A stretch of 64,000 nucleotides of DNA, from NCBI RefSeq assembly GCF_030818545.1, contig NZ_JAUTAH010000001.1:253001-317000 (forward strand), in the 5' to 3' direction. The translations under genes and the position numbers were made by a program. This DNA comes from Brevundimonas sp. SORGH_AS_0993 (lineage in GTDB: Bacteria; Pseudomonadota; Alphaproteobacteria; Caulobacterales; Caulobacteraceae). Positions 31,052-41,300 of the stretch are shown piece by piece. The notes under the pieces were generated by a model that worked only from the letters and a program-made list of their open reading frames with translations, did no database searches and was not told the origin of the DNA. Position 1 is the stretch's first letter; each line of letters begins with the position of its first letter.

Positions 31052-32956
31052 ATGCCCGACTTCAGTAGCATTGCGACCAAGGTGAAGCGCCCGAGAGGCC
31101 GGCCGCCGATACCGATCGTCGAACACCCGAGCCCTCTGTGGGAGGCTGAGGCTCATCCTATCGATTTCCACGGCGCTCTCGACATGCAGATGCGCCGCCA
31201 CGGTGAGCCGGCCCACCGTCTTCATCGCGCGGTCAAGGCTGCCGGCGGCCTCACGGATCGAAAGACAATTTCGGACTGGCGACGCGGCATCAAGACACCT
31301 CAAACACCGGCCAGTCTCAAGGTGGTCGAGTTGATCGAGCGCCGCTACCGGCTCCCCGAGCGCTATCTCCGCTCGCGACTGAACCGGAACCGCGCGATCG
31401 CCGGTCTGGCGCCGGATGGCGTCGAGCCGTCGGAGTCGCGGCGGCTGGCGTGGCATCTGCCTGACGATTTCCGGGCTAGGTCGATCCGTGAGAGAAATGA
31501 GATCCTGGCGTGGGTCCGGACGAACGTGTTGAGCGGAGGAACCGCTTACAGCCGCTATCACGCCGAGGTCTCGAAGCACCGCTTCTCGCTGCGGTTCAAG
31601 GAGGACGTCATCCCGCAGCGGCGGGGCAGGGGGCGCAAAGGGTGCGTTGAACTTGTCGCGCCGCCGCAGCTCCAGGAAGAGATGGCCACGTTGATCCGGT
31701 TTAAATCGGCGACGTTGACCGACATAGGATATCAGCGGTCAGGCGTCTGGGGTGAAGAGACTGCTGCCCAGCGCGGTGAGCACCTGGCGCTGCTTTTCGG
31801 CTCGCTGGCGGCGCCATCCAGCGGACCGGCCAAGGGCTTCGGAGCCTCCGCTGACGACCTCTCCTTCGCCCACCTCGTCTGTCCGGGAGTATGGGACTGG
31901 TACGTTCAATGGCGTGAGCGTCGGCGGGGGTTCTTCACCGGCTGGGAAGCAGAAATGCTGCTGCTCGCGGCTGCACTGACCCGTGAGAAGACCGGGTGGT
32001 TGCGCCAGAGTCCGTGGCTGGCGGACCGACTTGTGCCGATCCGTGGGTTAGTCACCGCGGACCAGGCAGCGGAAGCGCGCGCAGATTGGGATGCCGCATG
32101 CGCTCGTGTTCACGCACATGCCCTCCAGCGCGCCAAAGAGATCACTCGAGTGGCACGCATTCATCGGGACCCGTTTGAGCCGCTGCTGCCCATCCTGGAG
32201 TCCGCCAGCCCCGTCGGCGAGTATAGGAAGATCACCGCCGAGATCCTGAAACGCATGCCGGATGCGCGCCGCTACCCTCGGAGCGCGGCCGAGAGTGTTC
32301 GATCCCTATTGATGCTCCGCCTGGGGCTCCATCTTGGGCTCCGGCAAAAGAATCTGCGGCAGATGCTTCTCTGCCCAAAGGATCGATCACCCACGACGGA
32401 GCGGGAACTGGAGCGCCTGAAGTGCGGCGAACTTCGCTGGAGCGATAGAGACGCCGCGTGGGAAGTGCTCGTGCCCTGCGCCGCCTTCAAGAACGCAGGG
32501 TCGGCCTATTTCGCGAAGCGGCCCTTCCGATTGCTGCTGCCCAATCTGGATGGTCTGTACGAGTGGATCGACGCCTACGTGACGACCCACCGGCGGGTTC
32601 TGCTGGCCGGGGCGAATGATCCCGGCACGGTGTTCGTGAAAACTCGGAAGCGCACGTCCACGGACGCGGCCTACAACCAAACCACCTTCTACGAGGCCTG
32701 GCGTCTGATCATTCAGCGCTATGGCATCTACAATCCCTACACCGGTCGCGGCGCGATTCCGGGCCTCCTGCCACATGGGCCTCACAGCGTGCGAGACGTG
32801 CTCGCGACGCACGTGCTCAAGACGACAGGATCCTACGAGCAGGCGAGTTACGCGATCCAAGACACGCCGGCCACTGTGCAGGCCCACTACGGTCGGTTCC
32901 TGCCGCAGGATAAGGCCGCGCTTGCGGCGTCTGTCTTGAACAAGGTCTGGGCCTAG
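31052..32956 (+). CDS. Tyrosine recombinase (integrase) with HTH-like N-terminal region
   Basis: This protein has 634 residues. Catalytic residues of a tyrosine recombinase are visible: Arg431 (GLHLGLRQKNL), His578-x-x-Arg581 (PHSVRDVLATH), then Tyr613 in VQAHYGRFLP. The N-terminal part contains LHRAVKAAGGLTDRKTISDWRRGIKTP, which looks like an HTH of the kind found in sequence-specific binding proteins. A GGAGAG box precedes the ATG. It lies at the end of the cargo next to an AT-rich stretch, where an element integrase would be. It probably moves this element or a sub-module of it; the target is unknown. Confidence 0.82.
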   Translation: MPDFSSIATKVKRPRGRPPIPIVEHPSPLWEAEAHPIDFHGALDMQMRRHGEPAHRLHRAVKAAGGLTDRKTISDWRRGIKTPQTPASLKVVELIERRYRLPERYLRSRLNRNRAIAGLAPDGVEPSESRRLAWHLPDDFRARSIRERNEILAWVRTNVLSGGTAYSRYHAEVSKHRFSLRFKEDVIPQRRGRGRKGCVELVAPPQLQEEMATLIRFKSATLTDIGYQRSGVWGEETAAQRGEHLALLFGSLAAPSSGPAKGFGASADDLSFAHLVCPGVWDWYVQWRERRRGFFTGWEAEMLLLAAALTREKTGWLRQSPWLADRLVPIRGLVTADQAAEARADWDAACARVHAHALQRAKEITRVARIHRDPFEPLLPILESASPVGEYRKITAEILKRMPDARRYPRSAAESVRSLLMLRLGLHLGLRQKNLRQMLLCPKDRSPTTERELERLKCGELRWSDRDAAWEVLVPCAAFKNAGSAYFAKRPFRLLLPNLDGLYEWIDAYVTTHRRVLLAGANDPGTVFVKTRKRTSTDAAYNQTTFYEAWRLIIQRYGIYNPYTGRGAIPGLLPHGPHSVRDVLATHVLKTTGSYEQASYAIQDTPATVQAHYGRFLPQDKAALAASVLNKVWA

Positions 32957-33401
32957 TGAGCCCAGGAGGGGCCGGGCCAAGTCCCGGCCTCTCCGACCTT
33001 CGCCATGACTCTGGAGTAGGGACGATGGCTATCGAGGTCGCTTGGATGCCTGCTGATATGCATCCGCTCGATGCTCAACACTGGAGATGTTAGGATGATG
33101 GGCGAATCAAATTCAGCCATTTGAAATCGCCATTTCGGCCGACCTGCCCCAAAAGGTGCCGAAAGATACAGTCATCACGTCTTTTTGATAGTCGAGATTT
33201 TCCCTTTATTTTCAACGGTACTGTATTTTCCCGGGCATTTCGCGGGTATCAGCGATTTTTGGCGCTCAAAAATGCGAGCAATCTCAGTGACCTACCGCTC
33301 TTACAAGTAATCGAGTGGGAATAATTCGGGCCTTTCGAAGCTTTTCGAAATCACTTTCGAATATCCTCGTAAGCAGTTGACAAAAAAGTGAATTTTCTCG
33401 A
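32957..33401. other. AT-rich stretch at the probable element-chromosome junction
   Basis: About 450 bases without a supported gene. Bases 33181-33240 are about 37% G+C by direct count, far below the surroundings. Three TTTCGAA heptamers (33333, 33343, 33355) sit near its end, and TTGACA is present at 33377 without a matching -10. A 67-codon open frame (33121-33324) has no ATG start or plausible product. The position after the integrase suggests an attachment region. Confidence 0.5.
33333..33361. repeat. Three TTTCGAA repeats
   Basis: TTTCGAA occurs at 33333-33339, 33343-33349 and 33355-33361, spaced 10 and 12 bases. Each contains the palindrome TTCGAA. Spacing near one helical turn would suit binding by a recombinase or regulator on one face of the DNA. 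Confidence 0.4.
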
Positions 33402-33433
33402 GACCCCCGCCGACCCGACCGGCGGGGTCTTTT
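33402..33433 (+). terminator. Rho-independent terminator with no plus-strand gene before it
   Basis: GACCCCCGCCG and CGGCGGGGTC form a ten-base-pair stem with one bulged C and a seven-base loop, followed by TTTT on the plus strand. The nearest upstream plus-strand gene is the integrase, 450 bases away. On the minus strand no T run follows, so it does not serve dctD. It may have belonged to a chromosomal gene now separated by the element. Confidence 0.75.
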
Positions 33434-33468
33434 GCCTGCGTCGGTGCGTTGTTTGCCTTGTCGGCGTT

Positions 33469-34821
33469 CTATGAAGCGGAACGGCGGAAGGCGGCGGGGC
33501 GCAGGCTGTGGCGGGCCAGCTTGTCGTATAGGGTCTTGCGCGGGATTTTCAGTCGGCGCTGGACCTCGGCCACGTCTCCGCCCGTGTCGGCCAGGGCGTC
33601 CTGCAGGACCTGGGATTCGAAACGGGCGACGCGCTGGGTCAAGCTGAGGTCGGCCAAGGCGTCGTCGGCGGCGCCTCCTTCGAATTCCAGACCCAGTGCG
33701 AAACGCTGGGCGAAATGGGCCAGTTCGCGGATGTTGCCGGGCCAGTCGGCCTCCAGCAGTCGTGCGCGGACGGAGTCGGTCAGGGGCGGGTGGGCGCCCG
33801 AGGGGCCGACCGGCGCACGGGCCAGGAGTTGGGCGAACAGCAGGGGGATGTCCTCGCGCCGTTCCTTCAGCGGCGGCACCCGCAGACGGACCACGTTCAG
33901 GCGATAGAAGAGGTCTTCGCGCAGGCGGCCGTCGACGACCGCACGGGCCGGGTCGCTCTTGGTCGAGGCCAGGATGCGCAGGTCCAGGACGCGCGGCTCA
34001 TTGGCACCGATGGGATGAATCTCACGTTCCTCCAGAACCCGCAGCATCTTGACCTGGGCGTCCAGCGGCATGCTTTCGACCTCATCCAGGAACAGGGAGC
34101 CGTTGTGGGCCCGTTCTACATGGCCGATGCGGCGCCGCAGGGCGCCGGCGAAGGCGCCGAGTTCGTGACCGAACAGTTCGCTCTCGACCAACCCTTCGGG
34201 CAGGGCGCCGCAGTTGACGGCGACGAAGGGATGCAGGCGGCGCCGCCCGCCATTGTGCAGGGCGCGGGCCACGGCCTCCTTGCCGACGCCGGTGTCGCCC
34301 TCGATCAGCACGTCCATGCGGGCGTCTGCGATCTGGGCGATGGTGGCGCGAAGAGCGCGAATCGTACGGCTGTCGCCCAGCAGCGGCAGTTCGGTCCCGG
34401 CTTCCGAAGTCAGGGCCGCAAGGCGGCGGTTGTCCAGCACCAGGGCTCGTTTCTCCATCGCCCGCTTCAGGCTGTCGTGCAGGCGGGCGAAGTCGAAGGG
34501 CTTGGCCACGAAATCGTAGGCGCCGTCGCGCATGGCCGCGACCGCTTCGGCGATATCGCCATGGCCAGTCATCATCAGGACGGGCAGGCCGGGGTCCAAC
34601 GCCAGAAGGCGGCTGAGCAACTGGCGGCCATCTATGCCCGGCATCCGCAAGTCGGTGACGACGACGCCCGGGAAGTCCGCAGTCAGGGCCTTCATAGCCG
34701 CCTGGGCGGTGGGGAAGGGGCGAACCTCGAACCCCTCCAGCGACAGGCGTTCATTGAGTGCAGCCCGGAAATCGGCGTCGTCTTCGACCAGGGCGACGGT
34801 GTTGAGACGGGTGAACTCCAT
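33469..34821 (-). CDS. dctD: Sigma-54-dependent response regulator, DctD-like
   Basis: This protein has 450 residues. The receiver domain (1-120) has phospho-acceptor Asp57 in VVTDLRMPGIDG. The AAA+ domain has Walker A GDTGVGKE (175-182) and a Walker B LFLDEVES. The C-terminal Fis-type HTH reads DVAEVQRRLKIPRKTLYDKL. The sigma-54 contact loop reads GAFAGA (222-227) instead of GAFTGA, a rare change in a usually critical Thr. The start shares one base with the dctB stop. With dctB and divergent dctA it should control C4-dicarboxylate uptake. Confidence 0.88.
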   Translation of the reverse strand: MEFTRLNTVALVEDDADFRAALNERLSLEGFEVRPFPTAQAAMKALTADFPGVVVTDLRMPGIDGRQLLSRLLALDPGLPVLMMTGHGDIAEAVAAMRDGAYDFVAKPFDFARLHDSLKRAMEKRALVLDNRRLAALTSEAGTELPLLGDSRTIRALRATIAQIADARMDVLIEGDTGVGKEAVARALHNGGRRRLHPFVAVNCGALPEGLVESELFGHELGAFAGALRRRIGHVERAHNGSLFLDEVESMPLDAQVKMLRVLEEREIHPIGANEPRVLDLRILASTKSDPARAVVDGRLREDLFYRLNVVRLRVPPLKERREDIPLLFAQLLARAPVGPSGAHPPLTDSVRARLLEADWPGNIRELAHFAQRFALGLEFEGGAADDALADLSLTQRVARFESQVLQDALADTGGDVAEVQRRLKIPRKTLYDKLARHSLRPAAFRRSAS

Positions 34822-36665
34822 CAGGCGACCCTCAGGGTGACGACGAAGACGGCGCCGCGGGGCGAAGGGCGCAGGGTCAGTTCGCCGCCGAAGCCCGCGA
34901 CGATGTCGCGGCAGATGACCAGGCCCAGACCCAAGCCGGTCGCCTTGCTGGTGACGAAGGGGGTGAACAACTGGTTCCGAACCTCGTCCGAGACGCCCGG
35001 GCCGTTGTCCGCGACGATCAGGTCGATCTCTGTCCCGCGCGGCGTGATGCTGAGGGTGATGACCGGCCCGGCCGTCCCTTCCAGCGCTTCCAGGGCGTTC
35101 TGCATCAGATTGACGAGGACCTGTTCTAGCCGGAACCGTTCGCCCAGGACCGTCGCCTCGACCGTCGGCTTGTCGCGCACCAGGCGAACCCCGGCCTGTT
35201 TCAACCGACCGCCCAGAAGCAGAAGGGCGCCATCGACGGCCTGGTGCAGATTCACCGACTGCTGCGCCGCCTCGGCCTTCCGGGAGAAGGCGCGCAATTC
35301 CTGGGTAATGGCGCCGATACGGGCGGTCATTTCGCCGATCTTCTGCAGTGGGCGGGCCGCCTTGGCCGGCTGACCGCGTTCAAGATAGGCAGCGACCGTT
35401 TCGGCCTGGGTGCGGATGGCGGCGACAGGCTGGTTGATCTCGTGCGCGACGCCCGCCGCGATTTGGCCCAGGGCCGCCAGCTTGCCCGCCTGGACCAGTT
35501 CGTCACGCAGAACCTCGCGCGCGGCCTCGGCCGCCTGGCGTTCCTCGATCTGGCGGTTCAGGGCGGCGTTGGCCGCGCTGAGGTCCTGGGTCCGTTCGGC
35601 GATGCGGCGTTCCAGTTCGACGCGCGCAGCCTGGGCGGCGCGCTCGCGCGCCGCGGCCTGTTGTCGGCGGCGCAACAGGACGCCCGCGACGCCGAAGATC
35701 AGCGTCAGGATCAGGGCGGTCAAGGCGCGGGCGCTGGCGACCGCCGCGCCGATGGCGCCGCGCGTCGGCGTCAAAAGATGCAGCACCCAGCCGGGCGTCG
35801 CCGTGTCCGCCCGACTGTACATCCAGTCGCGCCGAACCCCGTCCACCGACGCCTTGATCAGTCGGGGCCTCTCGCTGTCCGGCGTGGCGAAGGGCAGGGG
35901 CGTCAGCGCCCCGTGACCCAGGGTCTGGTCCGTCAAGGTCAGGCGACGGCTGGCGGCGTCCAGCGGCCGCAAGGTGCGGAACCGCCAGTCCGGCACGCTG
36001 GTGATCAGCACGACCCCGGCCGGATCGGCGACGTAGGCGGGCTCTCCAGAGGCGCGCCACTCGGCTTCCAGGGTGTCGAATTCCACCTTCACCACCACCA
36101 CGCCCCCGGGTCCGCCTGCGGCGTCGTCTATCCGACGGGCCAGATAGAGGCCGGGGCGACCGCTGACAGTGCCCAGGGCGAAGAATTCGGCCGCGCCGTT
36201 CCGCATCGCGCCGATGAAATAAGGACGAAAGCCGTAGTCGGCGCCGACGAAACTGGTCGACAGACGCCAGTTGCTGGCCGCCCGCGTCACCCCGCCCGCG
36301 TCGATGACATAGATGGCCGCCGCGCGTGTCTGGGCGGCCAGGGCCTCCAGCTTGAGGTTGATCGCCTGGGCGGAGCCGTGGGGCGCGCGCTTCAGCAGTT
36401 CGGCGATGTCCGGATCGGTCGCCAGGGCCAAAGGCAGTGAGCGGTGCTTTTCCAGCTCGCTGCGCAGGACGGCCGCATGGAGGGCGGCCGCCGTTTCCGC
36501 CTGGCGCGCTAGGACTGCCGAGGCGTCTCGGCGGGCGACTTCACCGGCGACCAAGGCCGCGATCAGCACGGCAAGAAGCCAGCACAGAACCAAGGCGCCC
36601 CACATTCGGCCTGACCCGCTGCGCCAGAAGGCGGGGATTCGAAATGCAGGGGGCGCAGCGGTCAT
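34821..36665 (-). CDS. dctB: Sensor histidine kinase, DctB-like
   Basis: The protein has 614 residues from ATG 36665. A membrane helix near 20-42, a periplasmic double-PAS-type sensor domain and a second helix (ALTALILTLIFGVAGVLLRR) are followed by a coiled-coil. The kinase core has the phospho-His motif GVAHEINQPVAAI and ATP-site motifs N box NLMQNALEAL and DNGPGV. It should sense dicarboxylates and phosphorylate DctD. The frame is open to 36725, but that extension runs through operator-like sequence, so the shorter start was used. Confidence 0.88.
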   Translation of the reverse strand: MTAAPPAFRIPAFWRSGSGRMWGALVLCWLLAVLIAALVAGEVARRDASAVLARQAETAAALHAAVLRSELEKHRSLPLALATDPDIAELLKRAPHGSAQAINLKLEALAAQTRAAAIYVIDAGGVTRAASNWRLSTSFVGADYGFRPYFIGAMRNGAAEFFALGTVSGRPGLYLARRIDDAAGGPGGVVVVKVEFDTLEAEWRASGEPAYVADPAGVVLITSVPDWRFRTLRPLDAASRRLTLTDQTLGHGALTPLPFATPDSERPRLIKASVDGVRRDWMYSRADTATPGWVLHLLTPTRGAIGAAVASARALTALILTLIFGVAGVLLRRRQQAAARERAAQAARVELERRIAERTQDLSAANAALNRQIEERQAAEAAREVLRDELVQAGKLAALGQIAAGVAHEINQPVAAIRTQAETVAAYLERGQPAKAARPLQKIGEMTARIGAITQELRAFSRKAEAAQQSVNLHQAVDGALLLLGGRLKQAGVRLVRDKPTVEATVLGERFRLEQVLVNLMQNALEALEGTAGPVITLSITPRGTEIDLIVADNGPGVSDEVRNQLFTPFVTSKATGLGLGLVICRDIVAGFGGELTLRPSPRGAVFVVTLRVA

Positions 36666-36673
36666 CCGCGCAC

Positions 36674-36724
36674 TGTGCGACAATCCGCACGAAGCGGCCA
36701 CGAATTTGCGCGGATTGACGCACA
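36674..36724. promoter_or_regulatory. Paired 17-base operator-like sites between dctB and dctA
   Basis: TGTGCGACAATCCGCAC (36674-36690, plus strand) and TGTGCGTCAATCCGCGC (36724-36708, minus strand) agree at 15 of 17 positions. Centres are 34 bases apart, about three helical turns. This is the arrangement expected of DctD upstream activating sites for dctA. No convincing -24/-12 sigma-54 promoter was found by eye in the remaining leader. Confidence 0.55.
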
Positions 36725-36896
36725 CCTATTTTCTTCAATGGGCTGTGTATCCATAAATATACTTACAATTCAATTGGTTGATCTCTGTTTCGGTCCGGCT
36801 TGGCGCTCGACGGCGAGGGCGTGACACTCAGGATTAAGCGTGACGCAGATCGCGCGGAGGAAGCTGCGAGCTTGGCTCGCTCTCTGGAGCATCGAA

Positions 36897-38255
36897 ATGA
36901 TTCCTGCCGCGTCCGCTGCGCCGGCGACGACCGTGCGCCGTCCCTTCTATCGGCACCTGTATTTCCAGGTGCTGATCGCCATCGCCCTGGGCGCCTTCAT
37001 CGGGCATTTCTGGCCCACCTTCGGTGAAAGCCTGAAACCGCTGGGCGACGGCTTCATCAAGCTGGTGAAGATGGTCATCGCCCCGGTGATCTTCCTGACC
37101 ATCGTGACCGGCATAGCGGGCATGCGCGACATCGGCCGGGTCGGGCGCGTGGCGGCCAAGGCCTTCGCCTATTTTCTGGTCTTCTCGACCTTGGCGCTGA
37201 TTGTCGGCCTGATCATCGCCAACCTGGTCAGGCCCGGTCATGGGCTAAACATCGACCCGGCCAGCCTGGATACGGGCGCGGTGGCCCAGTACGCTCAGGC
37301 CGCGCACGAAAGCACGATCATTAGCTTCCTGACCGGCATTATCCCTGACACGGTCGTCAGCGCCTTTTCGACCGGCAACATTCTTCAGGTGCTGTTCGTC
37401 TCGATCCTGTTCGGCATCGCCCTGGCCATGGTCGGCGACCTTGGCAAGCCGGTCCTGACCTTCCTGGAATCCGCCAGCGCCGCCTTCTTCAAACTGGTCG
37501 CCATCCTGATGAAGGCCGCGCCCATCGGCGCCTTCGGGGCCTTCGCCTTCACGATCGGCGCCTATGGCATCGCCTCGGTGGCCAATCTGTTCGCCCTGAT
37601 CGCCACCTTCTATCTGACATCCGTCATCTTCGTCGTGGGGGTGCTGGGGCTGGTCGCCATCGCCAACGGCTTCAACATCCTGAAGCTGATCCGCTATCTG
37701 AAGGAGGAACTGCTGCTGGTGCTGGGCACGTCCAGTTCCGAGGCGGCCCTGCCCAGCCTGATCTCCAAGATGGAGCGCGCCGGGGCGGCCAAGTCGGTCG
37801 TCGGCCTGGTCGTGCCGACCGGCTATTCGTTCAATCTGGATGGCACCAACATCTATATGACCATGGCGGCCCTGTTCATCGCCCAGGCGTTGAACATCGA
37901 CCTCAGCCTGCAGGATCAGATCCTGCTGCTGCTGGTGGCCATGCTGTCGTCCAAGGGGGCGGCGGGCATCACCGGGGCGGGCTTCATCACCCTGGCGGCG
38001 ACGCTGTCGGTGGTGCCCAGCGTGCCGGTGGCGGGCATGGCCCTGATTCTGGGCATTGACCGCTTCATGAGCGAGTGCCGGGCCCTGACCAACTTCATCG
38101 GCAATGCGGTGGCCACCATCGTCGTGGCCCGATGGGAGGGCGAACTGGATCGCGACGCCTTGAAGGCCGCGCTGGACGGCGGGTCCGCTCCGTTGGCCGC
38201 CGCGCCCGACCCGGCCGCAGGACCCGGCGACGATCTGGTTTTGGCCGACGACTGA
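36897..38255 (+). CDS. dctA: C4-dicarboxylate:cation symporter DctA
   Basis: This 452-residue member of the dicarboxylate/amino acid:cation symporter family takes up succinate, fumarate and malate. Family motifs are visible: [20 protein letters not shown] (serine-rich re-entrant loop), [27 protein letters not shown] and a late [32 protein letters not shown] 36897 has a GGAG box seven bases upstream and gives near-typical length; a GTG at 36840 is also in frame. Divergent from dctB-dctD. Confidence 0.95.
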   Translation: MIPAASAAPATTVRRPFYRHLYFQVLIAIALGAFIGHFWPTFGESLKPLGDGFIKLVKMVIAPVIFLTIVTGIAGMRDIGRVGRVAAKAFAYFLVFSTLALIVGLIIANLVRPGHGLNIDPASLDTGAVAQYAQAAHESTIISFLTGIIPDTVVSAFSTGNILQVLFVSILFGIALAMVGDLGKPVLTFLESASAAFFKLVAILMKAAPIGAFGAFAFTIGAYGIASVANLFALIATFYLTSVIFVVGVLGLVAIANGFNILKLIRYLKEELLLVLGTSSSEAALPSLISKMERAGAAKSVVGLVVPTGYSFNLDGTNIYMTMAALFIAQALNIDLSLQDQILLLLVAMLSSKGAAGITGAGFITLAATLSVVPSVPVAGMALILGIDRFMSECRALTNFIGNAVATIVVARWEGELDRDALKAALDGGSAPLAAAPDPAAGPGDDLVLADD

Positions 38256-38313
38256 CGGCCTTTCACACCATCAACGAAACGACCGCCAAAAACGGCGGCG
38301 ACGGGAGGAAACC

Positions 38314-41300
38314 ATGACCTATTCTTCGAAGATCGCCCTGATGGCGACCACGGCTACGGCCGTTCTGTTCACGGGCGCCGCCATGGCGCAGGAGGCCTTG
38401 CCGGCGGAACCGGCGCAGGTGGACGAGATCGTCGTCGTCGGCACCAACATCAAGGGCGCGCGCACAACCGCCGCCTTGCCGGTGGTCGTCGCCGACCGCG
38501 ACCAGATCGAGGCGACGGGGGCCACCACCGGCGACGAACTGTTGCGCACCATTCCCCAGATGGGCGACGTGCTGTTCGATTCCGCCAATAATCCGCAGAC
38601 CTCGAACTCGGCGCGCGGAGACGTCAATTCGGTGAACCTGCGCTCTCTGGGCGTCGGCAACACGCTTGTGTTGCTGAACGGCCGACGCCTGGTCCAGCAC
38701 CCGACCAGCCAGGGCACCTCGGACACCGGCACCGTGCCGGTGCTGAGCTACAACTCCAACGCCATTCCCGTGGCGGGGCTGGAACGCCTGGAGGTTCTGC
38801 TGGACGGGGCAGCCGCCATCTATGGGGCGGACGCGGTGGCGGGCGTGGTCAACACCGTTTTGCGCGACGACATCGACGGCCTGTCCTTCAGCGCCCGCTA
38901 TGGCGGCGCCGAGGCAACCCGGATGCGCGACACCGAGCTTAATCTGTTCGCCGGCAAGACGTTCGAGCGGGGCAATGTCTCGCTGTTCGCCAACTATGCC
39001 GAGCGCACGGCCCTCTGGGCGTCGGATCAGGACTACACCCGCTCCGACGATTTGCGGCCCCTGTTCGCGGACTTTCCCGATTTCGCCAACGTCCAGTCTC
39101 TGGATGGCCGGTCCTCGCACACGCCGTGGGCGCGCCTGTCGGTCGGGTCGCGCGCCGTGATACGCGCGAACGGCGTCAGCCTGACCAACAGCACCGGCGC
39201 CTTCCACTATCAGCCGTCCAGCTATGGGTGTCCGGTGAGCGTCGGAAACGACGTCTGCCTGGCCAGCGGCAATCTGAACTTCAACGGCGCGAACCGCGAG
39301 ATGCGTTACGACACGCGCTATGAGACCACCGTGCGTCCCTCGGTGCAGCGCGGGAATCTGTTCCTGACCGGACGCTACAACCTGACGCCGGACATCGAAG
39401 CGTTCGGGGAACTGGGCTATTACACCGCTCACAGCCGCGCGGTTCAGCCGCCGGCGGTGAACCTGAATCAGATCTGGATTCCGGCCAGCAACTATTACAA
39501 CCCCTTTGGGCCGGTGCGCTTCGCGGACGGGTCGCTGAACCCGAACCGCCTGCCGGGCCTGACGAATGTGCCGACCGGGGGACTGCCGATCCTGATGACC
39601 AACTATCGCTTCGTCGATGTCGGTTTCCAGGTGGTCAAGGTCGACAACTATCAAGCCCGCGCGCTGGGCGGGCTGCGCGGCGAATGGCGCGGCTTCAACT
39701 GGGAGACAGCCCTGCTGTATTCCGAGGCCGAGGCCAAGGACATCTCGCCCAACGTCAATATGACGGCGCTCCAGCGTCAGCTGGCCTTGTCCACGCCCGA
39801 CGCCTACAACCCGTTCGGCGGCGGCTGCGCGGCCACACCGTCTTATGGGGACTGCCTGCCCAGCTCTCAGATCGCCGCCGACGCCGTTCGCCTCGACTTG
39901 CGCCGGGTTTCCAAGACCACCCTGACGCTGGCCGACTTCAAACTGTCTCGGGGAGACCTGTTCCAACTGCCGGGTGGGCCGGTCGGCATGGCCTTTGGCC
40001 TGGAGGCGCGCCGCGAGACCCAGAAGGACGACCGCGACGCCAATGTGGACGGGACCTTCACCTTCACCGACCTGGTGACGGGCGAAACCAACCTCTCCAA
40101 CGTCTCCGCCGTTAGCCCGAACCCCGACACCTCCGGCAGCCGCGAGGTCTTTTCGACCTATGTCGAGTTCGCCGTGCCGCTGGTGTCGCCGGAGATGAAC
40201 ATCCCGCTGGTTCAGAGCGTGGATGTGCAGCTGGCGGGCCGGTACGAGCACTATTCGGACTTCGGTTCCGTGGCCAAGCCCAAGATCGCAGTCGCTTGGG
40301 ACGTCGTGCCTGGCGTTCGCGTGCGCGGCTCCTATTCGGAAGGCTTCCGCGCGCCGAACCTGGAGCAGACCAACGCCACCCAATATGGCCGTCTGGCCAG
40401 TGGCGTCGACTACATCCGCTGCGAGGCGGACCTGAGGACCGGGCGGATCACGACCTTCGCCGCCTGCGCCCAGAACCTTTCGAGCGCTCAGTTGCTGGTG
40501 GCCGGAAACCCGGACCTGAAGCCCGAGGAAAGCACCAACAGTTCGTATGGTCTGGTGCTGCAACCGTCGTTCATTCCGGAACGGTTCGGCGACTTCACCT
40601 TCACCATCGACCGCTGGCGGATCGAACAGGAGAAGATCGTGGGCCTGCTGGGCGCCCAGACAGCCCTGGCGCTGGACTATCTGGAGGGGGTCGGCGGCGG
40701 CGCCAATCCTCTGGTCAACCGGCGAGCGCCGACGCCCGAGGACATTCTGCTGTTCCAGGGCACGGGCCTGACGCCGGTGGGGGAGGTGGTGTCGATCAAC
40801 GATCGCTTCATCAATCTGCAGCCCCAGACCGTCGCGGGGCTGGACGTGTCGATGAACTGGTCACTGCGCCGCACGCGCTACGGCACCTTCATCGTCAATG
40901 TGAACGGCTCCAAACTGGAGAAATTCACGCGCGATCCAGGCGATGTCGTCAATCAGTTGTACGCCGCCCGCGCGGTCGGGACGATCAACGCCGGGACCAG
41001 CCTGCCGGATTCTTCGCAACTGATCGGGCAGAACGGCCGGCCGGAATGGCGGGTGAACGCCAGCCTGACCTGGCGAAAGGGGCCCTGGCGCGCCGGGGCG
41101 TCCAGCCAGTACATCAGCGCCTTCGACCAACCCAGTCTGCTGAGCAGCGCCAACACCCCCTGGGAGGTGGACAGCCGCAGCACCATCAACGCCTATGTCG
41201 ATTACGAATTCCCCGACGAGACCCGGGTGCGCGTCGGCGGCCGCGACCTGACCGATCGGGGGCCGCCACTGGCCGACGGCGGCTATCGTGGCGCGGTATA

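Noticed and set aside
33121..33324. 67-codon plus-strand open frame in the AT-rich stretch
   Set aside because: Starts on TTG with no ribosome site, basic product without pattern; more likely non-coding junction DNA.
33402..33433. Hairpin as terminator of dctD
   Set aside because: On the minus strand the stem is not followed by a T run; the T run is on the plus strand.
38263..40563. Minus-strand open frame of 766 codons opposite the TonB receptor
   Set aside because: Antisense shadow of a receptor with full domain structure; no ribosome site or family pattern.
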